Below are positions 18,110 through 26,115 of a stretch of DNA of 51,326 bases, one piece after another. Within the stretch, counting starts at the first letter, position 1, and each line of letters opens with the position of its first letter. The stretch is from positions 1 through 51,326 of the forward strand of contig JAKANO010000020.1 of assembly GCA_021812385.1 (NCBI GenBank), written 5' to 3'. Source of the stretch: Pseudomonadota bacterium. Its GTDB lineage: Bacteria; Pseudomonadota; Gammaproteobacteria; Burkholderiales; Thiobacteraceae. The notes beneath the pieces are model-generated. The model was not told where the DNA came from. It worked only from the letters and a program-made list of their open reading frames with translations, and searched no databases. Both the position numbers and the translations under genes were made by a program.

Positions 18110-19645
18110 ATGAAAGACCATTTGATTATATTTGACACCACCTTGCGCGACGGCGAGCAAAGCCCCGGCGCATCCATGACCAAGGAAGAAAAAGTCCGCA
18201 TCGCCAAGCAATTGGAGCGCATGAAAGTCGACATCATCGAAGCCGGCTTCCCCGCCGCTTCCAACGGCGATTTCGAATCCGTGAAAGCGGTCGCCAGCGT
18301 GATTAAAGACAGCACCGTGTGCGGCTTGGCGCGTGCCTTGGAGCGCGATATCGACCGTGCCGGCGAGGCGGTGAAGAGCGCATCTTCCTCCCGCATCCAC
18401 ACCTTCCTCGCGACCAGCCCGATCCATATGGAGAAAAAGCTGCGCATGACGCCGGATCAAGTGCTGGAGCAAGCGGTCAAGGCCGTGCATTGGGCGCGCA
18501 AGTGGACCGACAACGTCGAGTTCTCGCCCGAGGACGCCGGCCGATCGGAATTGGATTTTTTGTGCCGCGTGCTGGAAGCGGTGATCGCGGCAGGGGCCAC
18601 CACCGTGAACATTCCGGATACCGTCGGTTACAACATGCCGCAGCAATTCGGCGAGCTGATCCACAACTTGCGCAGTCGCGTGCCGAATTCCGACAAGGCC
18701 GTGTTCTCGGTGCATTGCCACAACGACTTGGGCTTGGCCGTGGCCAATTCGCTGTCGGCCGTGCTCAACGGCGCGCGCCAGGTCGAGTGCACCATCAATG
18801 GCCTGGGCGAGCGCGCCGGCAACGCCTCCCTGGAAGAAGTGGTGATGGCGGTGCGCACGCGCCAGGATTTTTTCGGCTGCGACACGCGCATCGACGCGAC
18901 GCAGATCGTTCCGGCATCGCGCCTGGTATCGGGCATCACCGGCTTCGCGGTGCAGCCGAACAAGGCCATCGTCGGCGCCAATGCTTTCGCGCACGAATCG
19001 GGCATCCATCAGGATGGCGTGCTCAAACATCGCCAAACCTACGAGATCATGCGCGCCGAGGACGTGGGTTGGAGCGCGAACAAAATGGTGCTGGGCAAGC
19101 ACTCCGGCCGCAACGCCTTTCGCACGCGCTTGCAGGAAATCGGCATCGAGCTGGACTCGGAAGAAGCGGTGAACGCCGCCTTCGCGCGCTTCAAGGAATT
19201 GGCCGACAAGAAACACGAAATCTTCGACGACGACTTGCACGCCTTGGTGAGCGACGAGGCCCAGGCCTTGGAGCAGGAGACCTATAAACTGGTGTCGCTC
19301 AAAGTCTGCTCCGAAACCGGCGAAACGCCGCACGCCACTATCGTGTTGGCGGAGCAGGGGGCGGAAAAACAGGCGGCGGCGGACGGCGGCGGCCCAGTCG
19401 ATGCGGCGTTCAAGGCGATCGAGGCCATCGTCAGCAGCGGTGCGGATTTGCTGTTGTATTCGGTGAATAACATCACCAGCGGCACCGATGCCCAGGGCGA
19501 AGTCACGGTGCGTTTATCGCGCGGGGGGCGTATCGTCAACGGCCAGGGTTCGGATACCGATATCGTGGTGGCCTCGGCCAAGGCCTATTTGCACGCCCTG
19601 AATAAATTGCATTCGAAGCTGGAACGGGCGCATCCCCAGGTATAA
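18110..19645 (+). CDS. leuA: 2-Isopropylmalate synthase
   Basis: A 511-residue enzyme that condenses acetyl-CoA with 2-ketoisovalerate, the committed and leucine-inhibited step of leucine synthesis. Catalytic TIM-barrel signatures: [15 protein letters not shown] near the N-terminus, the metal ligands in [14 protein letters not shown], and [16 protein letters not shown]. The C-terminal ~130 residues form the regulatory domain that binds leucine. Length is normal. The leader and attenuator upstream suggest additional control by leucine supply. Its substrate comes from the ilvBHC pathway just upstream. Confidence 0.97.
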   Translation: MKDHLIIFDTTLRDGEQSPGASMTKEEKVRIAKQLERMKVDIIEAGFPAASNGDFESVKAVASVIKDSTVCGLARALERDIDRAGEAVKSASSSRIHTFLATSPIHMEKKLRMTPDQVLEQAVKAVHWARKWTDNVEFSPEDAGRSELDFLCRVLEAVIAAGATTVNIPDTVGYNMPQQFGELIHNLRSRVPNSDKAVFSVHCHNDLGLAVANSLSAVLNGARQVECTINGLGERAGNASLEEVVMAVRTRQDFFGCDTRIDATQIVPASRLVSGITGFAVQPNKAIVGANAFAHESGIHQDGVLKHRQTYEIMRAEDVGWSANKMVLGKHSGRNAFRTRLQEIGIELDSEEAVNAAFARFKELADKKHEIFDDDLHALVSDEAQALEQETYKLVSLKVCSETGETPHATIVLAEQGAEKQAAADGGGPVDAAFKAIEAIVSSGADLLLYSVNNITSGTDAQGEVTVRLSRGGRIVNGQGSDTDIVVASAKAYLHALNKLHSKLERAHPQV

Positions 19646-19666
19646 TCTGCGCTAGAGGATATATTT

Positions 19667-20209
19667 ATGCAGACTTCAACCAACGATTATCTAGTCATTA
19701 CCGCCGCCGGCGAGGATCAAGTCGGCCTGGTTGAGCGTTTCTCCAGCAAAATCACCGAATCCGGCTGCAATATCGAGCAAAGCCGGATGGTGGTGCTGGG
19801 CGGGCAGTTCGCGATTCTGGTGCTGGTTTCCGGCCCGTGGAATGCGCTGTCTAAATTGGAATCGCAACTCGAACCGCTGGGCGTGCAGTTGGGCTTGAGC
19901 ATCGTCGCCAAGCGCACGCGCGCGCGCGAGTTGGCGCAGCCGGTATTGCCCTACCACGTAGAAGTGGTGGCGCTGGATCATCCCGGCATTGTGCATAATC
20001 TGGCGAAATTCTTTGCGCGCTTCGGCATCAATATCGAAGAGCTGATTACCGACACCTATCCCGCACCGCATACCGGCACGCAAATGTTTTCGGTGCAAAT
20101 GGAAGTGGGCGTGCCGGCCAAAACGCACATCCCAACCCTGCGCGGCGAGTTCTTCGATTACTGCGACGATTTGAATTTAGACGCGACCTTCGAGCCATCG
20201 CGCGCCTAG
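19667..20209 (+). CDS. GcvR-like protein with two ACT domains
   Basis: A 180-residue protein made of two ACT domains: about residues 7-85 (YLVITAAGEDQVGLVERFSS, with GCNIEQSRM) and 95-172 (YHVEVVALDHPGIVHNLAKF, with INIEELITD). The layout is that of GcvR, the regulator that antagonises GcvA in the glycine cleavage system, and of related amino-acid-binding proteins. AGAGGA precedes the ATG. A TATAAT overlaps the leuA stop at 19641 and may help drive the gene. No gcv genes lie in the window, so the ligand and target are unknown. Confidence 0.85.
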   Translation: MQTSTNDYLVITAAGEDQVGLVERFSSKITESGCNIEQSRMVVLGGQFAILVLVSGPWNALSKLESQLEPLGVQLGLSIVAKRTRARELAQPVLPYHVEVVALDHPGIVHNLAKFFARFGINIEELITDTYPAPHTGTQMFSVQMEVGVPAKTHIPTLRGEFFDYCDDLNLDATFEPSRA

Positions 20210-20260
20210 CATAAAAATCCGCGCAGCACTCTCTTTCCGACCTTGCCGAGGATTCATCCC

Positions 20261-20569
20261 ATGAGCACCCCCGAAGAACCATCCTCGCCTTTTGACCAAG
20301 CCGCCATGACGGTGGTTGAAATCGGTAACAAGCTATTAGATCAGGACAAAGACGCCGATCCCTGGGATGTCGCCTCCGGGTTGCTGGCGGGCGCGATCCA
20401 GTTTTGGTTGTTTACGCATCAGCCGTGCGCCGACCCGCTGTGCGAATCCTGCACCGAGGTGGCCACCGCCGCGCACCGCATGAAAATGCTCGGCGATGAG
20501 TTGCGCGAATTTGCCGAGGAAAGCGACTATTACCACTCGCCGACCGATAGCAATGTGGGTAATGCCTAA
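20261..20569 (+). CDS. Unknown protein with a C-x4-C-x2-C cluster
   Basis: A 102-residue protein starting MSTPEEPSSPFDQAAMTVVE, chosen because GAGGA precedes ATG 20261. The middle is helical with a hydrophobic, Trp-rich segment (PWDVASGLLAGAIQFWLF) followed directly by HQPCADPLCESCTE, a Cys cluster that could bind a metal or form disulfides. An acidic C-terminus follows (DELREFAEESDYYHSP). There is no signal peptide. I do not recognise the family. It lies between the ACT protein and a metallophosphoesterase, with short gaps on the same strand. Confidence 0.65.
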   Translation: MSTPEEPSSPFDQAAMTVVEIGNKLLDQDKDADPWDVASGLLAGAIQFWLFTHQPCADPLCESCTEVATAAHRMKMLGDELREFAEESDYYHSPTDSNVGNA

Positions 20570-20578
20570 AATTTTTTG

Positions 20579-21448
20579 ATGTTTGCCGCAGCGACAAAAT
20601 TTTCACTTCGAATGAGCTTGCTCGCCCTCGTGGCGGGCGCATCCATTGCAAAACAAATGGACCCGGTGGTATTGCTTGCGGGCGATGTAGCGCAATGCGA
20701 TTCGCCGGGCGCGCAGCTCACCGCCCAGCGCATCAAATCCCTGCCCTACCCAGTCTTGGCCGTGGGCGACCTGGCCTATCCCGATGGCAGGGCGGAAGAT
20801 TTCGCGCATTGTTATGCGCCAAACTGGGGCGCATTTAAAGACCGCACTTATCCCGCGCCGGGCAATCACGAATACCGTACGCCGGGCGCGGCGGCTTACT
20901 TCAACTATTTCGGCGCGCGCGCCGGCGAGGCCGGAAAAGGCTATTACAGTTTCGATCTTGGCGCCTGGCATATCGTGTCGCTGAACAGCAATCGCGAACT
21001 CGACGCAGATTCAGCGCAATTGCAATGGCTGGAAGCCGATTTGCGCCAGCATCGGCAGCGCTGCGTGCTCGCCTATTGGCACCACCCGCGTTATTCCTCC
21101 GGGCTGCATGGCTCGGATGCGCGCACGCAAGCCTTCTGGGCGCTGCTGTATCGGCAAGGTGTCAGCGTCGTCGTGACCGGCCATGACCACATCTACGAAC
21201 GCTTCGCGCCGATGAATGCGCAAGGCGAACGCGACCCGCTGCGCGGCATACGCTCTTTTGTTGCGGGCACCGGCGGGGCGCAGCACTATGCAATAAAAAA
21301 TCGCCTGGCCTTGAGCGAAGTCGCGCATGGCGAGAGTTGGGGAGTGTTGAAACTGACACTGCACCCCGACAGCTATGCCTGGGAATTTTTGCCAGTCGCC
21401 GGACAAAGCTTTCGCGATGCGGGCAACGCACCATGCGTAGCACGCTGA
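20579..21448 (+). CDS. Calcineurin-like metallophosphoesterase, probably exported
   Basis: A 289-residue protein with a hydrophobic N-terminus (SLRMSLLALVAGASIA) suggesting a signal peptide. The dimetal phosphoesterase motifs appear in order: LAGDVAQ, VGDLAYPDG, PAPGNHEY, a histidine in AYWHHPRYSSG, and TGHDHIYERF. The GDxxY/GNHE/GHDH set resembles purple acid phosphatase-type enzymes. Likely periplasmic hydrolysis of phosphate esters; the substrate is unknown. The exact start is uncertain because no ribosome binding site is visible; ATG at 20612 is an alternative. Confidence 0.85.
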   Translation: MFAAATKFSLRMSLLALVAGASIAKQMDPVVLLAGDVAQCDSPGAQLTAQRIKSLPYPVLAVGDLAYPDGRAEDFAHCYAPNWGAFKDRTYPAPGNHEYRTPGAAAYFNYFGARAGEAGKGYYSFDLGAWHIVSLNSNRELDADSAQLQWLEADLRQHRQRCVLAYWHHPRYSSGLHGSDARTQAFWALLYRQGVSVVVTGHDHIYERFAPMNAQGERDPLRGIRSFVAGTGGAQHYAIKNRLALSEVAHGESWGVLKLTLHPDSYAWEFLPVAGQSFRDAGNAPCVAR

Positions 21449-21479
21449 TTGCAACAAATAACGGAAGATAGGGAAGCGC

Positions 21480-21716
21480 ATGAAAGGGTTGCACCTAGAA
21501 CAAAATGCAGTCGTGAACGAATGCTTCGCGGTGGTTTATGCGCCAGGTAAAAATCGCAAACGCTTTTCCGAAAACGTCGTCTACGTGAAAGGTAGCGAAC
21601 AAGAAGCGCGCGCTGCGGGCGATCCGGCAAAAAATTTATACCCGGCCATCGTCATTGGCCCGGCGCGCTCCTCTGAAGGATTTCGCCTGTTTTACCTGCG
21701 CACGTGGTTGGAGTGA
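21480..21716 (+). CDS. Small unknown protein
   Basis: A 78-residue protein starting MKGLHLEQNAVVNECFAVVY, with GGGAAG a suitable distance before the ATG. It appears globular and cytoplasmic: beta-like hydrophobic stretches (NVVYVKG, YPAIVIGPARSS, FRLFYLRTWLE) and no membrane segment. I do not recognise it. It follows the metallophosphoesterase by 31 bp on the same strand and may be co-transcribed with it. Confidence 0.6.
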   Translation: MKGLHLEQNAVVNECFAVVYAPGKNRKRFSENVVYVKGSEQEARAAGDPAKNLYPAIVIGPARSSEGFRLFYLRTWLE

Positions 21717-21775
21717 TTTTTCGCTAGGCCCCCCAGATCTTCGGCTGCTTGCGCTTAGCGATAGTATTAATTCAA

Positions 21776-21804
21776 TCATCGCAATATGTTACGATTTGCG
21801 ATGA
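21776..21804. promoter_or_regulatory. Perfect 9-bp inverted repeat upstream of the adenylate cyclase
   Basis: TCATCGCAA (21776-21784) and TTGCGATGA (21796-21804) are perfect inverted copies with 11 bases between them, so arm centres are 20 bp apart, about two helical turns. The site ends 26 bp before the cyclase start. It reads as an operator for a dimeric regulator rather than a terminator, since it lacks a T tract. Confidence 0.5.
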
Positions 21805-21830
21805 CAATAATCTAAGAGCGGGGGAATAGC

Positions 21831-24515
21831 TTGAACGTTGCGCGGGCTATAGAAACGGCCAAACCATTCACTGCGCGGCAGTTGCACTGGCGCTTCATTA
21901 AGCTTTACCTCCTTGGTTCATGCTCTGCCGTGAGCATTACCCTGCTGTTGGCGCTCATCGGCCTCGGTTTTAGCGCCGGTCAATGGATGTATTTTGCGTA
22001 TATCACTTTGCCCGTCGTCGCTGCATTCGTCTCCATCGATATTTACGCACTAGATCGACATTACCAAAAACTCGGGTCGGTGCTGAGCCAGTTGGATGCG
22101 GGCAAGGTCCCGGACAATGACACGGTTGCGCAGGGCATCGTGCGCGCGCTAAACATGCCCTATCTGTCATTCTTGCGCGTGACCTTTGTGCATGCGCCGC
22201 TGGCGGCCATTTTTACCATGATCGCCATGGCCATCGGCAATGTGTTTTTCGATGTGGGCTACGCGCATTGGCAGATCTACACATTTGGCGCGACCATCGC
22301 GTTCTTCTCCTCGCCGGCGCACGCCATTATCGAATACTTCATCACCGCCAAGACCATTACCCCGGTGGTCGAATATCTTTGGCAGTTTTGCAATTACATC
22401 AGCAAGGAGCGTCAGGCCGAAGTCATCAGCATTCGCCTGAAAAACAAGCTGCTCTACTTGTCCATTTTTATCGCGGCGCTGCCCTTGCTGTACTTCTCCG
22501 CCACGATCATTTTTAAAGTCCAATTGTTGTTTACGGACTTGCAGTACCAGGTTTCCTTGCAGCAAATGTCGCCCTTGGTGATTTGGGTGGTGGGCGTGGT
22601 GCTGATCTGCTCCGGCGGCGCGCTGGCGATGTCGATCATGACCGCCTCCGAAGTGTCGCGCAACGCGCGCAAGCTGATCAACGCCATGAACGAAGTCGGC
22701 GTCGGCAATTTGGACAGCACCTTGAAGATTACCGGAACGGATGAGTACTCCGAGATGTTTCGGGGTTTCAACCTGATGACGGAAAGCCTGCAAGAAGAAG
22801 TGCGCATCTTGGAGATGTCCAAGAATCTGGCCGGCGAATTGAATCTGGACGAGCTGCTGAAGCGCATCATCTCGGCAACCACCGAATTGCTGGACGCGGA
22901 TCGCAGCACCTTGATGATCTACGACCCCAAGGCCAACGAGCTGTGGTCGCGCTATGCGGAAGGGATCAGTACCACCGAAATCCGCATCCCGGCCAACCAA
23001 GGCATCGCCGGGGCCGTGTTCACCACCGGGCAGGTCGCCAACATTGCGGACGCCTACCAAGACCCGCGCTTCAACCAGGCGGTCGACAAGCAAACCGGCT
23101 ACAAGACCCAGACCATTCTCTGCATGCCCATCGTGAACAAGGCCGGGGAGAAGCTGGGCGTCACCCAGGTCTTGAACAAGCGCGGCGGCGTGTTCACCAT
23201 CAAGGACGAGGACCGCTTGGCCGCGTTCACCGCGCAAATCACCGTCGCGCTGGAAAACGCCAAGCTGTTCGAAGAAGTGCTGAACGAAAAGAAATACAAC
23301 GACGCCATCCAGAAAAGTACCAGCAGCGGCGTGCTGACCCTCGACACCAACGATAAAATTTTGACCGCCAACGAGGCCGCGCTGGAGATCCTACAACTGG
23401 ACCAGCAGGCGCTGCTGGGTCTTTCCGCGCAGGTCTTTTTCCAGCAACAAAACGAATGGATCTGCCACGGCATCGAGAAAGTCAAACAGACCGGCGAGCA
23501 GGAAGACGTGCTGGACACTGAGCTGCATTTGGCGAACGGCACGACAGCGTCCGTGAACATGTCCGCCATGCCCCTGATCGACGTCAACAACGAGACCATC
23601 GGTATCATGCTGGTGCTGGACGACATCAGCAGCGAGAAGCGCATGCGCACCACCATGTCGCGCTACATGAGCGCGGAAGTGGTGGACGAGTTGCTGAAAT
23701 CCGGCGAAGCGCAACTGGGCGGAAAAAACCAGGCCGTGTCCATCCTGTTCTCCGACCTGCGCAACTTCACCACGCTCTCGGAACAACTCGGCCCGCGCGA
23801 AACCGTATCGATGCTCAACGAGTATTTCGAGCGCATGGTCGATGTCATCATGGGCAACAAGGGCGTACTCGACAAATACATCGGCGACGCCATCATGGCG
23901 CTGTTCGGCGTGCCGTTCAAAGGCAGTTACGACGCCGACGATGCGGTGAAGACCGCCAACGGCATGTTCCGCGCGTTGCGCGACTTGAACCGGGAGCGCG
24001 CCGACAAGAACCAGTTCAGCCTGGACATCGGCGTCGGCATCAGCACCGGCGACGTCATCGTCGGCAACATCGGCTCGCCCAAGCGCCTGGAATACACCGT
24101 GATCGGCGACCCGGTCAACCTCGCCTCGCGCCTGGAAGGCGTGACCAAGGCCTACGGCGCCAAGATATTGATCAGCGAATACACCATGAACAGCCTGCAC
24201 GACGATTATGTGCTGCGCGAAATCGACGTGCTGCGCGTCAAGGGACAGAACACCCCGGTCGCCATCTACGAAGTGCTGGATCATTACTCGGCGGACCAGT
24301 TTCCGCAGATGAACGACGTATTGCGCTGCTACCTCACCGGCTATAGCGCCATGCGCAAACGCGACTGGAAAGCCGCCCAGCAAAGTTTCAGCGAGGCGCT
24401 GCAACTGCATCCGGGCGACAAGCCCTCCAAGACCCACCTGGAACGCATCGGCTATTACATCGAACATCCGCCTGCCGACGATTGGGACGGCGTGTGGGTG
24501 ATGACCAGCAAATAG
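21831..24515 (+). CDS. Membrane class III adenylate cyclase with GAF and PAS domains
   Basis: 894 residues from a TTG start preceded by GGGGGAA. Order: six membrane segments in three pairs (about residues 20-70, 110-165, 205-270), a HAMP-like linker (to ~330), GAF (about 350-480), PAS (about 490-600), cyclase homology domain (about 630-800) and a TPR-like tail (WKAAQQSFSEALQLHPGD). All catalytic residues are present: metal-binding D642 and D686, adenine-specifying K682 and T756, and transition-state N763 and R767. That predicts ATP cyclisation to cAMP rather than cGMP synthesis. Signals sensed by the membrane, GAF and PAS parts are unknown. A dyad lies just upstream. Confidence 0.93.
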   Translation: MNVARAIETAKPFTARQLHWRFIKLYLLGSCSAVSITLLLALIGLGFSAGQWMYFAYITLPVVAAFVSIDIYALDRHYQKLGSVLSQLDAGKVPDNDTVAQGIVRALNMPYLSFLRVTFVHAPLAAIFTMIAMAIGNVFFDVGYAHWQIYTFGATIAFFSSPAHAIIEYFITAKTITPVVEYLWQFCNYISKERQAEVISIRLKNKLLYLSIFIAALPLLYFSATIIFKVQLLFTDLQYQVSLQQMSPLVIWVVGVVLICSGGALAMSIMTASEVSRNARKLINAMNEVGVGNLDSTLKITGTDEYSEMFRGFNLMTESLQEEVRILEMSKNLAGELNLDELLKRIISATTELLDADRSTLMIYDPKANELWSRYAEGISTTEIRIPANQGIAGAVFTTGQVANIADAYQDPRFNQAVDKQTGYKTQTILCMPIVNKAGEKLGVTQVLNKRGGVFTIKDEDRLAAFTAQITVALENAKLFEEVLNEKKYNDAIQKSTSSGVLTLDTNDKILTANEAALEILQLDQQALLGLSAQVFFQQQNEWICHGIEKVKQTGEQEDVLDTELHLANGTTASVNMSAMPLIDVNNETIGIMLVLDDISSEKRMRTTMSRYMSAEVVDELLKSGEAQLGGKNQAVSILFSDLRNFTTLSEQLGPRETVSMLNEYFERMVDVIMGNKGVLDKYIGDAIMALFGVPFKGSYDADDAVKTANGMFRALRDLNRERADKNQFSLDIGVGISTGDVIVGNIGSPKRLEYTVIGDPVNLASRLEGVTKAYGAKILISEYTMNSLHDDYVLREIDVLRVKGQNTPVAIYEVLDHYSADQFPQMNDVLRCYLTGYSAMRKRDWKAAQQSFSEALQLHPGDKPSKTHLERIGYYIEHPPADDWDGVWVMTSK

Positions 24516-24836
24516 CCGGGTGTGGCGAAAGATCGTTCGATAAAAAGAGATCGAATCCCGATTGATCAAAACCGCTTTGAAGCAAGCGCCACTGGCATGA
24601 AATCGTTCGCAGCCGGTGTCGAGATTGTGGCGCGGTGAATTTGGTTGGCGGCTGTCGGGCAGGAGCGCAAGTGCGCGATGGTGCGGTGGCATGGCAGCTT
24701 CTCGACCTTAACGGACGGTCATATAGAGACCGTGGGCACTTGTCTATTTCCGCTTTCCAGCTGCTTTCGGCCCCGCTATGTTGAAAAACTCCATGCGCCG
24801 TGTTATCTCCTATCGATTTGGCTCGAAGCAGAATAA
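24516..24836. other. Intergenic region between the cyclase and the restriction island; no gene supported
   Basis: 321 bp with no convincing gene or terminator. Short frames exist on both strands but lack ribosome binding sites and normal codon use. The sequence GATCGTTCGATAAAAAG followed by AGATCGAATC forms a loose inverted pattern near 24531. It marks the left edge of a segment with different codon use and may be a remnant of an inserted element. Confidence 0.4.
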
Positions 24837-26111
24837 GTGAATACAATTGAACCCTCATTAATAACAAGAGATGTCGTCATCATGCCGAGTTTTTCTATTC
24901 TGTCGCCACTTGACCAGCCGCTCGGGAATCGTCGGCTCCTTGACGATCTTAAGAAATGCCTTGCAGATAACGCTTTAACGGAGTTCGGATTTTCGGTTGC
25001 ATTCGCTAAAGTGGGGCCGCTGTACCGCCTTCAGGAATTACTGTACCAATGGCGCTCAGCGGGAAAACGTGCCAGCGGCATCTTTGGCATTGACCACAAT
25101 GGTACCAGTCTGCAGGCCCTACAGTTTGCGCTGGATCATTTGGATGATGTTTATTACACACAGTATCGTGGGCACAGTTTTCATCCGAAACTCTACTGGT
25201 TTCGTGGGGAGAAAAAGGCGGTCGCCTTTATCGGGTCAAATAATCTAACTGTGGGCGGTACGGAGATTAATTTCGAGGCTGCAATTGAGCTTGAGTTTTC
25301 TCTTCCTGAGGAGAGCGCAGAGTTTGAAAAAATTCACACCATGTATGCTTCATTATTGCCAAAAAATTGCGTAGCCACGCGCGTTATAACCATGGAGATT
25401 CTTGCGAAACTCGAGTCGGAAGGGCTACTTCTAGATGAGACAAAGAAAGCCTCCAGTGGCGCTGGCATAGGCAAACACAAGCTTGGGCCACCGTCAGAGG
25501 AAAACTTCAAACTCCCGGTTAAACCTGCTAGTAGTCTTCCGTCTCACATCGTTTTCGGCAAGGGCCCGAAAAAGAAGGATCTGGCAAAAAAAGCTGAGGC
25601 GATTAAAGTTCAGGCAGATGCCGTTGATGTCACCAAGCCACTCGTACCGGTCAGCGGTATTGCGCTTCAAATTAAGCCACATCACAATGGTGAAATTTTC
25701 CTCAGCAAGATCGCTGCACAGCAGAATCCAGCCTTTTTTGGCATGCCATTTACCGGGCAAACCACTCCCAAGAAAGGTAAGAACAAAGGATATCCTCAAA
25801 GGATGCCCGACCCTGTCTGCAATATTCTTGTGTTCGGGGCGAACAACGCAATCCTGTTCTCAACGCTGAAATATGCATTGAACACAGTTTTCTATACGGC
25901 CAAGAGCGAGATTCGCGTAACTGCCTCGCCATTGGTCCCTTACGTCCCTGAATATTCGGTGATGGTCATGACACTTTCCGAGGATTCTGATGTTGACTAC
26001 GAACTGCAGATATTTACGCCAGACAGCCCTGACTACGACAAGTGGCTTGCGGTTTGTGATCAGAAAATGCCTGGCGGCGGCAAGACGCCTCGAAATTTCG
26101 GGTGGTTCTGA
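24837..26111 (+). CDS. PLD-family (BfiI/NgoFVII-like) restriction endonuclease candidate
   Basis: 424 residues from GTG 24837; ATG 24882 (MPSFSILSPL) is an equally possible start. The N-terminal ~160 residues form a PLD-type nuclease domain. H116 and K118 lie in SFHPKLYWF, then GSNNLTVGG with N135/N136, then E147. This H-x-K...N...E order matches the single catalytic motif of BfiI-type enzymes, which act as dimers and need no metal. The C-terminal ~200 residues, after a Lys-rich linker, are mixed beta and probably bind DNA; I do not recognise the fold. It faces the double methyltransferase gene with 4 bp between stops. A restriction role is inferred from motif and neighbour. Confidence 0.75.
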   Translation: MNTIEPSLITRDVVIMPSFSILSPLDQPLGNRRLLDDLKKCLADNALTEFGFSVAFAKVGPLYRLQELLYQWRSAGKRASGIFGIDHNGTSLQALQFALDHLDDVYYTQYRGHSFHPKLYWFRGEKKAVAFIGSNNLTVGGTEINFEAAIELEFSLPEESAEFEKIHTMYASLLPKNCVATRVITMEILAKLESEGLLLDETKKASSGAGIGKHKLGPPSEENFKLPVKPASSLPSHIVFGKGPKKKDLAKKAEAIKVQADAVDVTKPLVPVSGIALQIKPHHNGEIFLSKIAAQQNPAFFGMPFTGQTTPKKGKNKGYPQRMPDPVCNILVFGANNAILFSTLKYALNTVFYTAKSEIRVTASPLVPYVPEYSVMVMTLSEDSDVDYELQIFTPDSPDYDKWLAVCDQKMPGGGKTPRNFGWF

Positions 26112-26115
26112 TAGG

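Noticed and set aside
18056..19333. Long open frame of 425 codons on the minus strand opposite leuA
   Set aside because: It lies entirely antisense to a certain gene, has His/Arg-rich composition typical of the reverse of GC-rich codons, and no ribosome binding site.
22167..24692. Two long minus-strand frames (356 and 433 codons) opposite the adenylate cyclase
   Set aside because: Shadows created by GC-rich codon use of the cyclase; composition is unlike a protein and all cyclase catalytic residues support the plus strand.
24645..24836. 63-codon plus-strand frame before the PLD nuclease
   Set aside because: No ribosome binding site and mixed Cys/Pro-rich composition; the region reads equally well on the other strand, suggesting non-coding DNA.
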